From positions 1 through 35,957 of the forward strand of contig JAAZBP010000045.1 of the NCBI GenBank assembly GCA_012513715.1: DNA of 35,957 nucleotides, in the 5' to 3' direction. Positions within the stretch are counted from its first letter, which is position 1. Every line of letters starts with the position of its first letter. The stretch comes from Thermoproteota archaeon (lineage in GTDB: Archaea > Thermoproteota > Bathyarchaeia > Bathyarchaeales > Bathycorpusculaceae). Of this stretch, positions 8,359 to 15,698 are shown piece after piece. The notes beneath the pieces are model-generated. The model searched no databases, was not told the DNA's origin, and saw only the letters and a program-made list of their open reading frames with translations. Both the position numbers and the translations under genes were made by a program.

Positions 8359-8379
8359 CTTTAACTTTAAAAGTTAAAG
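8359..8379. promoter_or_regulatory. Perfect 10-1-10 palindrome in the cdv promoter region
   Basis: The arms CTTTAACTTT and AAAGTTAAAG are perfect inverted repeats around a single central A. The site lies in the 225-base divergent region between the small membrane protein and the division operon. A second, imperfect palindrome GTACATATATACGTGC lies at 8411-8426, about 24 bases before the TATA box of the operon. Both are plausible operators for controlled division-gene expression. The AT-rich core could by itself be a TATA element for the minus strand. Confidence 0.5.
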
Positions 8380-8449
8380 CTTCATGGGCTTTTTACAACA
8401 GCATATATCCGTACATATATACGTGCATATTTCTGGCATATTAACAATG

Positions 8450-8486
8450 TATAATTTATTTTTCTACATTCTACGCATGTTGAGGT
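8450..8486 (+). promoter_or_regulatory. Promoter and ribosome-binding site of the cdv operon
   Basis: TATAATTTATT at 8450-8460 is a good archaeal TATA box, and GAGGT at 8482-8486 is a ribosome-binding site seven bases before the TTG start at 8494. The predicted transcript start lies near 8480-8485, so the leader would be very short. Confidence 0.6.
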
Positions 8487-8493
8487 AATCAAA

Positions 8494-9153
8494 TTGTCAG
8501 AAAGATTCGCTAAAAAGTGGGAAAGTAAACGGGCAGATGAGCCTTTCGCAAATCGCATTAAAGACGCTGTAAAACCGCCGGGTCCATTAAAGCCAAGATT
8601 GGACTTTGCTGTAAGACGTATTGAACTTCAAGTTCAAAAACTAGATCAAGCAACAGATCGATTTACTCAAAGAGATAAAGCAATTTTTGCAAGAATCGTT
8701 GACGCTTACACCAAACATGACAGTGCACGCGCAAACGTTTTCGCCAACGAATTAGCTGAAGTTAGAAAGATGTCAAAATTAATTATGAATGCTAAACTTG
8801 CTCTTGAACAAATCACATTACGCTTACGTACTGTATCAGAATTAGGCGATGTAGTATCAACTCTTGGTCCAGCTGTTGGTGTTCTACGTTCAGTAAGAAC
8901 TGGTTTAACAAGTGTGTTTCCAGAGGCTGAAAATGAACTAGGCGAAATCGGAAATATGTTAAGCGGAATCATGATTGAAGCAGGTCAAGGAAGCGGAATG
9001 ACACTAAACTTCGATACCGTAAATGACGACGCTGCCAAGATTCTAACCGAAGCAGCAACTGTAGCTGAACAGAAAATTAAAGACAGATTCCCAGATTTGC
9101 CCCCAGGAATGCCATCAGCTCCAGCTTCTGAAGCTGAAAAATCAACATTCTAA
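8494..9153 (+). CDS. cdvB1: ESCRT-III protein, CdvB paralog without winged helix
   Basis: The 219-residue protein has the Snf7/ESCRT-III helical core: a basic first helix (LDFAVRRIELQVQKLDQATDRFTQRD region, residues 38-65), the second helix with ARANVFANELAEVRKMSK, and the conserved ALEQITLRLRTVSELGDV segment near residue 110. It ends with DRFPDLPPGMPSAP, a proline-rich stretch like the MIM2 motif that binds the Vps4 MIT domain. It lacks the C-terminal winged helix of CdvB, so it resembles the constriction-type paralogs CdvB1/B2. It forms filaments on the inner membrane face at division. The TTG start has GAGGT seven bases upstream. It is the first gene of the operon. The symbol is given by analogy with Sulfolobus. 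Confidence 0.88.
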   Translation: MSERFAKKWESKRADEPFANRIKDAVKPPGPLKPRLDFAVRRIELQVQKLDQATDRFTQRDKAIFARIVDAYTKHDSARANVFANELAEVRKMSKLIMNAKLALEQITLRLRTVSELGDVVSTLGPAVGVLRSVRTGLTSVFPEAENELGEIGNMLSGIMIEAGQGSGMTLNFDTVNDDAAKILTEAATVAEQKIKDRFPDLPPGMPSAPASEAEKSTF

Positions 9154-9156
9154 ATT

Positions 9157-9182
9157 AGGAGGAAAAAATGAAAAATGTCTAA
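9157..9182 (+). promoter_or_regulatory. Strong SD with four-codon decoy cistron before cdvA
   Basis: AGGAGG (9157-9162) is followed at ideal spacing by ATG at 9168, which reads Met-Lys-Asn-Val-stop, with the stop (9180-9182) overlapping the second and third codons of cdvA in another frame. The cdvA ATG (9175) is at 12 bases. Ribosomes might start at the first ATG and restart, or skip to the second. Confidence 0.5.
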
Positions 9183-9927
9183 CTCCAATCTTTTTCTTTC
9201 TATTGGTAAACCCATCAAAAATGAATATGGTCGGATAATAGGAAAAGTTGCGTCATTCGCATTAAATCCCAACGGTAAATTTGAAGCCGTTTACATCGAA
9301 TTTGGAGATGGCGAATTCTCAAAACAGTCAATGGATAGTTTACGGTTTGATGGTGATGAAATTATCTTTATCTCCAAAATTAAATCTCAAGCTAATGTTC
9401 TCTGTGATCAAATACCTCTTATCTGGCGCAAGGATGAGGCATTAAAAGATTTACTTGACAAAAAGAAAATTGCTCCAGAAATTTATCAGGAGCTTCACAG
9501 TAGCTTTGAAAACGTTTTAACTCAACTCAAAAAGGAAGCTCAAGTTATAGTCGACGAAGCCGCAATTGAAATTGAACGCTGCCAAGAAGAATCAACCTCT
9601 CTTAGTTATGCAATTGCAAACTTGGAAATTGAACATGAAATCGGCAAAGTTGATGATGAGAGTTATGAAGCAGCTTTTACTCTACTTCAAGATACACTTC
9701 GCCGCGCAACTTCAGAACGAAAAGACTATGAACTAATTAAAAGCAAAATTTCAAGTGTCCTATTAGGCGACCAATCACAAACACAATTACAAACACAATC
9801 ACAAACACAAACTAAAACAAATAAAATCTATGCTGAACAAGTCGACGCTAAAACTAAGTTGCCTGAGCCTCCAGCTGAACCTCCAGTAGTCGTTTATGTG
9901 AAAGAAGTCGGAAAAGCCAGTATATAA
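9175..9927 (+). CDS. cdvA: CdvA, PRC-barrel coiled-coil division protein
   Basis: Residues 1-70 form a PRC-barrel-like domain (IGKPIKNEYGRIIGKVASFALNP), residues about 85-190 are predicted helical coiled coil, then a Gln/Thr low-complexity linker (about 200-215) and a C-terminal EPPAEPPVVVYVKEVGK peptide. In Sulfolobus CdvA lies on membrane and DNA and recruits CdvB by a C-terminal peptide that adds a strand to the CdvB winged helix; the VVVYVKEV strand here is in the right place for that. The linker is encoded by a CAAACACAATC-like microsatellite (9773-9820). Translation start: AGGAGG at 9157-9162 sits 12 bases before this ATG but five bases before another ATG at 9168 that encodes only MKNV. 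Confidence 0.88.
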   Translation: MSNSNLFLSIGKPIKNEYGRIIGKVASFALNPNGKFEAVYIEFGDGEFSKQSMDSLRFDGDEIIFISKIKSQANVLCDQIPLIWRKDEALKDLLDKKKIAPEIYQELHSSFENVLTQLKKEAQVIVDEAAIEIERCQEESTSLSYAIANLEIEHEIGKVDDESYEAAFTLLQDTLRRATSERKDYELIKSKISSVLLGDQSQTQLQTQSQTQTKTNKIYAEQVDAKTKLPEPPAEPPVVVYVKEVGKASI

Positions 9928-9968
9928 GGAAACAGGAAAAGACGGTTAGGAGCGCGGAGGGAAAACAA

Positions 9969-10856
9969 ATAGGCTTTACAAATCCTGCTCCTCCTCCTAT
10001 ACGTGAAGTTGCCATAAAATCTATTTGTACACTAAAAGTTCAACAGAACAAGCTAGAACAAGCTAGTTTTCGCTTAAAAGAAAGAGACAGAGTTCTTTTT
10101 GAAACCTGTATGAGTGCACTAAAAAAGAACAACAAAGATAAAGCTAATATGTGCGCAACCGAAATTGCTGAGGTTCGCAAACTTGTTAAATTTCTATATA
10201 ATGTTCAATTAGCTATTGAACGGGTAGTATTACGTCTAGAAACAATAAAAGAGCTCGGTGATATAGTAGCTGATCTTAAACCAGCTCTGAGATTGCTTCA
10301 GGGTGTTTCACAAGAACTATTCCAAGTACTGCCAGACGTAAGTAATGAATTAAATAATGTTAATTCAGCAATCCAGGACACTCTTCACGCCACTAAAATA
10401 ACAACAGATGAAAACTTAGTCCCAGTCGGCAAAAAAACAGAGGCGGGTGAAGAAATATTAAAGGAAGTCTCATGTTTTATGGAACAAAAATTATCTGAGA
10501 CTCTTCCTGAACCGCCAGAAACCGCTCCAGTTAAAGAGAAAACACCAATCAGAGAACTTGTAGCTTTGACTGCAAGTAGTTCCCAAGTTTATAGTAAGAA
10601 AGATGTGACGTCAGAGTTTGATCCTGCTAAGACTCTTTTTTCATACAAGAAGTCTGAGATTAAAGAGTTCTCACTTAAAGTTGAGAAACCATGTTTAGAA
10701 GATGTTCTCCTAGAGTATGTACGTAAAACCAACGGAGAAATAGATTTAGGTAGATGCTCAAATGAATTACAAACTTCTAATGAAGAGATTGAGCGTGCCC
10801 TAGAAAACTTGGGAAATAAAGGTAAAATAAAGATTGAATTACGTTCACCTGAATAA
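9969..10856 (+). CDS. cdvB: CdvB, ESCRT-III protein with C-terminal winged helix
   Basis: The ESCRT-III core spans EVAIKSICTLKVQQNKLEQA, KANMCATEIAEVRKLVKF and QLAIERVVLRLETIKELGDI, matching the paralog at 8494. A proline-rich ETLPEPPETAP stretch near residue 180 fits a Vps4-binding MIM2 motif, and the last 55 residues (DVLLEYVRKTNGEIDLGRCS onward) form the winged helix that binds CdvA. The first in-frame ATG is at 10110, but starting there would delete most of helix 1, and the upstream frame is open and homologous. No ATG, GTG or TTG occurs in that frame back to its opening at 9879. I place the start at ATA 9969 because GGAGG at 9956-9960 is eight bases upstream. A sequencing frameshift is the alternative. 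Confidence 0.8.
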   Translation: MGFTNPAPPPIREVAIKSICTLKVQQNKLEQASFRLKERDRVLFETCMSALKKNNKDKANMCATEIAEVRKLVKFLYNVQLAIERVVLRLETIKELGDIVADLKPALRLLQGVSQELFQVLPDVSNELNNVNSAIQDTLHATKITTDENLVPVGKKTEAGEEILKEVSCFMEQKLSETLPEPPETAPVKEKTPIRELVALTASSSQVYSKKDVTSEFDPAKTLFSYKKSEIKEFSLKVEKPCLEDVLLEYVRKTNGEIDLGRCSNELQTSNEEIERALENLGNKGKIKIELRSPE

Positions 10857-10885
10857 GTGAACAAACAGGGAGAGAAAAATACTGA

Positions 10886-12079
10886 ATGAGTGCGTCAAGT
10901 GAGTTAGAAAAAGCAGCAACAGCGTACGCTCTGGATGCAGTACGATTGGATAAACAGGGTCAAAAAGGTAGAGCCATTACTCTTTACCAAAAAGCAATTG
11001 AAAGTCTTCTTCAGTTGGTTCAGCTTTACCCTGAATACGGTTTGAACAAAGTTTACGTCCAGCGTGCAGTAGCATATCAAGAGCGGATAAAAGCCCTCCA
11101 AGGATCAGTTTCACCGAGTGAATACAATCAAGTCGATAGTAACAATGATGACGGCGGAAGTTCAGCTACAATGGATGGAAACAGCGGAGGCAGTGGTAAT
11201 AATGGGAAATCGAAAGAAGAACTTGTTGTAACAGAAAAGCCAAAAGTAAGTTGGGGTGAAGTTTTAGGTTTAGAAACTGCCAAGAAAGCAGTTAAAGAAG
11301 CTATAGTTTATCCAGTTCAGAGACCTGACTTGTTTCCACTAGGTTGGCCACGTGGAATTCTTTTATTTGGGCCTCCAGGTTGCGGTAAGACATTGTTAGC
11401 TGCTGCTGTGGCAACTGAAATTGATGCTAATTTCTATTCAATAGATGCTGCATCCATAATGTCAAAATGGTTAGGTGAAGCTGAACAGAATGTTGCTAAA
11501 CTGTTTAATACAGCGCGAAAATCAGCCAATGAAGGTAAACCTGCAATCGTGTTTGTAGACGAATTAGACTCGCTTATGGGTGCACATACTAATGAGGTCG
11601 GCGGAGAAATCCGTGTGCGCAATCAGTTTCTCAAGGAAATGGATGGAATAATGGATAAAGGTAAAGCGCTACATGTTTATGTTATAGGTGCCACCAACAA
11701 GCCTTGGGATTTAGATTGGGCCTTTATCAGACGATTCCAGAAACGAATCTTGGTTCCTCTAGCAGATCACGCCACCCGTCTAAATATGCTGAAACATTAT
11801 GTTGGAACACTACAAATCGCTGCTGATGTAGATCTACGTGAACTGGCACGTTTATCTGAAGGCTTTTCAGGAAGCGACATAAGAGATGTTTGTCAATCAG
11901 CTCAATTAAAGTTGATAGGAGAATTTTTCGAATCAGGCAAAGCAATGGATAAGGCAGCAAAACCGCGAGCTTTAAAGATGGTTGATTTCCGCCAAATACT
12001 AGAGGAACGTAAACCAAGTGTTTCATTAGATATGCTGACAAGTTACAACCGCTGGTTCGAAGCATTCAAAGCACTTTAG
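10886..12079 (+). CDS. cdvC: CdvC, Vps4-type AAA+ ATPase
   Basis: The 397-residue protein has an N-terminal MIT three-helix domain (residues 1-75), a Gly/Asn/Ser-rich linker (about 80-110), and an AAA+ module with Walker A GPPGCGKT near residue 162, the pore-loop segment SKWLGEAE, Walker B IVFVDELDS near 220 and the FIRRFQKR arginine-finger region. It disassembles ESCRT-III filaments by threading subunits through its hexameric pore, and the MIT domain would bind the proline-rich tails of both upstream ESCRT-III proteins. The gene is last in the operon, 29 bases after cdvB, with GGGAGAG upstream of the ATG. Confidence 0.93.
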   Translation: MSASSELEKAATAYALDAVRLDKQGQKGRAITLYQKAIESLLQLVQLYPEYGLNKVYVQRAVAYQERIKALQGSVSPSEYNQVDSNNDDGGSSATMDGNSGGSGNNGKSKEELVVTEKPKVSWGEVLGLETAKKAVKEAIVYPVQRPDLFPLGWPRGILLFGPPGCGKTLLAAAVATEIDANFYSIDAASIMSKWLGEAEQNVAKLFNTARKSANEGKPAIVFVDELDSLMGAHTNEVGGEIRVRNQFLKEMDGIMDKGKALHVYVIGATNKPWDLDWAFIRRFQKRILVPLADHATRLNMLKHYVGTLQIAADVDLRELARLSEGFSGSDIRDVCQSAQLKLIGEFFESGKAMDKAAKPRALKMVDFRQILEERKPSVSLDMLTSYNRWFEAFKAL

Positions 12080-12120
12080 ATTTGGAGGACAATAAGAAAA
12101 CTAAAAAATGGGTTTGCGTG

Positions 12121-12160
12121 GAAAGGTTTGGAGAACGATAATTTTACACGCTCTCCTTTC
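12121..12160 (+). terminator. Possible terminator hairpin after cdvC
   Basis: GGAGA at 12130-12134 pairs with TCTCC at 12152-12156 across a 17-base loop, followed by TTTCTCCCCC. The pyrimidine run is not a clean T-tract, so termination is only likely. Confidence 0.35.
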
Positions 12161-12355
12161 TCCCCCTTAAACTATCTCCAAATCCCACAAACCAAAAACC
12201 CAGTTTCCTTATTGTAGCTTCAATCTAATATGTTTGCTTAAGGTACTTGTAAGTGACCCCTAAAAATATTAATGTTACTTGATAACTTTACCGTTTTGCA
12301 CTATTAATAGACTAACTATTTTTTAAAAAAATTAGTAATCCAAAAAAACATGCGA

Positions 12356-12829
12356 TTACTTTTTCATTTCTTCTCTAAATGTTTCTTCAAGCATTTTCTT
12401 GTTTATCCCAATCTCTTCAGCTAATCTTTTTACTTGTTTAACATATGTTCGAAATAGGCTTTGTAGTATCTCAGTTTTTTCTGCTTCGGTAATTTCTTCC
12501 TCTTCAGCTATAAGCAAAGCAAACCAGCGGCCTAAGTTGGTAAGTTGATATGTCTTAATCCAAATTATCCGGCCATCTTTATCGTTTTTTTCCATGCTCT
12601 CATTTAGTACGCCTAACGATGTGAGCGATTTAAGATTCTCTATAATTGTTTTGTTTGAATAATTTAGTTTCTTTACAAGGTCTTTTTGGTAGATGTTCTT
12701 GGCTATTCCCTGTTTTACTGAAAAACGTAATACATCTACACCTGCTTTAGACCCAAATATTGCTGATAGAATCTTATCTTTCTTTTCTTGAGGAAGGAAT
12801 ACTACATAAGGATGTAATTTTTCTATCAC
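12356..12829 (-). CDS. Winged-helix transcriptional regulator
   Basis: A 157-residue protein whose middle (residues 30-85) is a winged helix: FSVKQGIAKNIYQKDLVKKL, then NKTIIENLKSLTSLGVLN as recognition helix, then a wing with DKDGRIIWIKTYQLT. The C-terminal third is charged and helical (EEEEITEAEKTEIL onward) and may dimerise. No ligand domain is evident. The start is GTG at 12829; an upstream ATG is blocked by a stop. It is divergent from the basic coiled-coil gene at 13083 and convergent with the cdv operon, so it may regulate neighbours or itself. Confidence 0.75.
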   Translation of the reverse strand: MIEKLHPYVVFLPQEKKDKILSAIFGSKAGVDVLRFSVKQGIAKNIYQKDLVKKLNYSNKTIIENLKSLTSLGVLNESMEKNDKDGRIIWIKTYQLTNLGRWFALLIAEEEEITEAEKTEILQSLFRTYVKQVKRLAEEIGINKKMLEETFREEMKK

Positions 12830-12840
12830 ATGTACCGCTT

Positions 12841-12875
12841 CTAAATAGTTTAGTGGAAGGTTTACTTTTAAAAGT
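12841..12875 (-). promoter_or_regulatory. Promoter and possible autoregulatory site of the winged-helix gene
   Basis: On the minus strand a palindromic TATA element ACTTTTAAAAGT (12864-12875) is followed by CTAAATAGTTTAG (12841-12853), a five-base-arm palindrome that would cover the transcription start about 12 bases before the GTG. A repressor bound there would block initiation. Confidence 0.4.
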
Positions 12876-13082
12876 GTTGGTAATTCACTGTTTAATTTAG
12901 GTTTTATCCTGTATTCTTGAAAAATTCTTATTAATTATTTTTATATTGAACCAAAATAACTCTAAATCAAACTGTTTTTAAGAAAACAATTCAAAAAATA
13001 AAAACAAAAGAAAAAGTATAAACTTTTACTTTACACAAAACATGTTACTCTTTAAATATTTCTTCTGCCCACTCAGTTGATT

Positions 13083-13925
13083 ATGAGTTCCAAACCAAAA
13101 AAAAGTCGAAAAAGTGCAACTAAAAAAACTACAAAAACTACACGCTCAAAAAAGACTAAAGCCCCAAAAAGACGTGCCATCACTAAAGCTTCAACTGATA
13201 AGACCACAGAAGTTACAGCTCAAGAGGTTGTAGATAAAACCATCAATGACCTTAATAGATTAGGTGCTCAACTTTTTGCTCTTTCCCCATTCAGCCAATA
13301 TTTTGACGATTGGCTCAATAGCCTCAGACAAGTATTATCTATCTTTGAATCGAATCCAATCTTAAAATTAGATGCAGAATTCACAGAAGAGCAGTCGAAA
13401 TTATTCACGGAACTTGAAAGTAAACTATCTGACATCAAACTAGCAGAATCAACCCTAACAACAGAAACTAAAGCTTTATCCGAAAACAATCAAAAAATCG
13501 TTGAACTAGATAGGGAATACTCTCAGCAAACACGTGAACTTACGGATAAACGAAACTCTGAACTTCAGCGATTAAATAACAAAATTCGTCAATTACAAGT
13601 AGACATTTCTGCTCAGCGAGAAGTCAAAATTGGCTTCTTTAAGTTTAAAGAAAAAAGACTTGCTGCTGAAAAATTATCTCAAACAATAAAGGATTTAGAA
13701 GCTGCCAAGAAAGAATTGGATTTATCTTCTCAACAGTTCACAATTGAACAAGAAAAACTTCATGTTGACTATGAGGAGCAAAAAAATAAACTCAGCGAAA
13801 TATCCAATAATTTACATCAACAATTAGAGAAACTTGAAACTGATGAATCATTAAAAATAAGGCAAACAGCGTGTACTGCTCTTTCTGAAGCTGTTAAAGC
13901 ACTTTTTAACAGAAAAAATCCCTAA
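13083..13925 (+). CDS. Coiled-coil protein with lysine-rich histone-H1-like tail
   Basis: Residues 1-45 are highly basic (SRKSATKKTTKTTRSKKTK), like histone H1 or bacterial HU tails that bind DNA without sequence preference. After a hydrophobic/aromatic segment near residues 60-95 (LFALSPFSQYFDDWLNSL), most of the rest, about residues 105-260, is long coiled coil with an SMC-like pattern. No enzymatic motif is present. It may bridge DNA or tether the chromosome. TTTAAATAT at 13052-13060 lies 22 bases before the ATG at 13083, so the message is probably leaderless; a TTG two codons upstream (13077) is less likely. It lies close to the division operon, but on an independent promoter. Confidence 0.7.
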   Translation: MSSKPKKSRKSATKKTTKTTRSKKTKAPKRRAITKASTDKTTEVTAQEVVDKTINDLNRLGAQLFALSPFSQYFDDWLNSLRQVLSIFESNPILKLDAEFTEEQSKLFTELESKLSDIKLAESTLTTETKALSENNQKIVELDREYSQQTRELTDKRNSELQRLNNKIRQLQVDISAQREVKIGFFKFKEKRLAAEKLSQTIKDLEAAKKELDLSSQQFTIEQEKLHVDYEEQKNKLSEISNNLHQQLEKLETDESLKIRQTACTALSEAVKALFNRKNP

Positions 13926-14357
13926 TCACTTTTTTTAATTTTTGACTTTAACATAACAAAAAACAGGTTTACCCGTTTTCTACATTTAACTCACTGTTGT
14001 TCATCAATTTTTTAAATGAGTTAACAGCATATCGTAAACTACACACTTCACTTTTTAGTGATATAGCTTTTTCATTTCTGCGACTTTTTTTGAGTTCATT
14101 TATCTCTGCAAGAAACATCTCTTTTGTTTTTCTAAGCTATTGATGCAGTCTACTTCACCATCTAAACTACTCAACAATTAAAAAAAACCCGACACCTACA
14201 CTTTAGATTGATTGTTTTTCCACTTGAGACTTATGTTTTTTATTCAGAATCACCAATAACTAGAAGTCCGCCCCAAAAACTAAATAGCCGTAGTTTTATA
14301 TATGAAAATGTAAATTAAACATTAAGTGTTTGCTTTATATTGTTGGATTGTGTCTGA
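13926..14357. other. Intergenic region with a bidirectional promoter
   Basis: A T-rich stretch at 13928-13945 probably ends the coiled-coil gene. The minus-strand ORF fragments listed separately occupy the middle. An AT-rich element near 14291-14303 (GTTTTATATATG) reads as a TATA box on both strands, and GCTTTATATTG near 14333-14343 precedes the next gene. I see no RNA gene. Confidence 0.4.
13969..14174 (-). pseudogene. Decayed or frameshifted small coiled-coil ORF
   Basis: A 49-codon frame (ATG at 14118, stop at 13969-13971) reads as a charged helix (FLAEINELKKSRRNEKA). Just upstream, another frame from TTG 14174 reads LSSLDGEVDCINSLEKQK before ending, and joining the two would give one continuous coiled coil. 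A third fragment (NKKHKSQVEKQSI) lies near 14210-14260 behind a minus-strand TATA-like CATATATAAAAC. The pattern fits a gene broken by frameshifts, or sequence errors. The 49-codon part alone could be a real small gene but has no good ribosome-binding site. Confidence 0.4.
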
Positions 14358-15683
14358 ATGAGGAAGACCATATTCAAAAAGTTAGAAGCGCAAGGGTTGA
14401 TTGCGAATTACAACCGCCTAAGGAAAAATTTACCTCCCAAACTTCCCGATAGGGTACATATTTGGGATGAAACTTTCCGTGAAGGTCTTAAAGCTCCTAC
14501 AGTTTATTTAACGTATGTTGAATTAGTTCGGCTAGCAAAGTTAATGGATGAAGCAGGTGTTGCAGTAATAAACACTGGGTTTCCCGCATTGTCTGAGGAT
14601 GAAAAACGCACTGTTAAACGTATTGTCAATGAGAGTTTTAGTAACGTGATTCTTACTGCTTCAGCTGAGCCTACAAAAAATAGTATCGATGCCTGTTTAG
14701 AATGTGGAATCAAAGAGATAACCATCGAGTCGCCATTTAATGGGTTAAATATCGAATATAAATTAAAGATGACAAAAGAACAAGTGCTTCAGCAGATAGT
14801 TGAAGCAGTAGACTATGCCAAAAAGCATGGAACAGTGGTTAACTTTAACCTTATGGATGGGACTAGAACACCTATAGAGGATATTCTACAAATTTTCGAA
14901 GCTGTAGTTGAAGCTGGAACTGCCCGTTTGGCAATAGCAGATAGTGTAGGCTTTATCAGACCCCTCTCGATGCGTTACTTGATTTCTCATGTGAGGGATG
15001 GTTTACCTGAATCAGTAAAGAAAAAGGCTCCTTTATCTATTCACTGCCACAATGACTTCGGTTTAGCTTCTGCTAACACTTTAGCTGCAATGGAAGAAGG
15101 CGTATCCTACCTACACACTTGCATCGCTGGATTCGGAGAAAGAGCAGGTATAGCACCTTTTGAAGAAGTTGTAACCGCTGCAGAACTTCTATACAACATT
15201 GACACAGGTATAGACATGGGTAAAATCTATCGAATAGCGCAATCAGCAGAGAAAGCCTTTGCGATGCCAATTCAATTCCATAAACCAATAATCGGTGAAA
15301 ACATTTTCACTCATGAAGTTGAAGAAGAAGTAGAAGAAATGCTATCTCAACCGTTAGTCTATGAGCCATTTCCTCCAGAAATAGTTGGACGAGAAACCAT
15401 GATTTTCATTGGTAGAAACACTGAACAAACATTAATACAAAAGCTTCTAGAAAATGCTGGTATACGTGCTTCACCTCGTCAAATGGATGAACTATTTAGG
15501 CGTATCAAAGGTCCACAGGAAAGTCTCGATAAAGGTGAAGCCCAGATGACTTATTACCAAGTGAAAAAACTCATGAAAGATCTGCTTAAAGGCTATACCA
15601 TGGATGAATTCTGGCGACTTGTAGAACAAGTAACTAGACAGAGACCCAAAATGTCTAAAAATAATAAAAAACAAGTACGATAA
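14358..15683 (+). CDS. 2-isopropylmalate/homocitrate synthase-like DRE-TIM enzyme
   Basis: A 441-residue member of the HMG-CoA-lyase-like TIM-barrel family. The metal/substrate motif appears as WDETFREGLKAP near residue 36 in place of the usual D-T-x-R-D-G, and the HCHNDFGLA metal ligands are near residue 224, with GFGERAGIAPFEE following. Family members condense acetyl-CoA with 2-oxoacids or cleave such products. The C-terminal 100 residues are not the classical LeuA allosteric domain, so feedback by leucine is unlikely. The altered motif means the exact substrate is open. It is convergent with the radical SAM gene. Confidence 0.8.
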   Translation: MRKTIFKKLEAQGLIANYNRLRKNLPPKLPDRVHIWDETFREGLKAPTVYLTYVELVRLAKLMDEAGVAVINTGFPALSEDEKRTVKRIVNESFSNVILTASAEPTKNSIDACLECGIKEITIESPFNGLNIEYKLKMTKEQVLQQIVEAVDYAKKHGTVVNFNLMDGTRTPIEDILQIFEAVVEAGTARLAIADSVGFIRPLSMRYLISHVRDGLPESVKKKAPLSIHCHNDFGLASANTLAAMEEGVSYLHTCIAGFGERAGIAPFEEVVTAAELLYNIDTGIDMGKIYRIAQSAEKAFAMPIQFHKPIIGENIFTHEVEEEVEEMLSQPLVYEPFPPEIVGRETMIFIGRNTEQTLIQKLLENAGIRASPRQMDELFRRIKGPQESLDKGEAQMTYYQVKKLMKDLLKGYTMDEFWRLVEQVTRQRPKMSKNNKKQVR

Positions 15684-15698
15684 ATAATCGATAAAACT

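Noticed and set aside
9773-9820. A CAAACACAATC-like tandem repeat, considered as a CRISPR-like or satellite array.
   Set aside because: It is in frame inside cdvA and encodes a Gln/Thr linker; units are too short and have no spacers.
9879-9925. A programmed -1 frameshift joining CdvA to CdvB.
   Set aside because: The frames overlap for about 46 bases, but no good slippery heptamer is present and a strong SD lies downstream; kept only as an alternative to AUA initiation.
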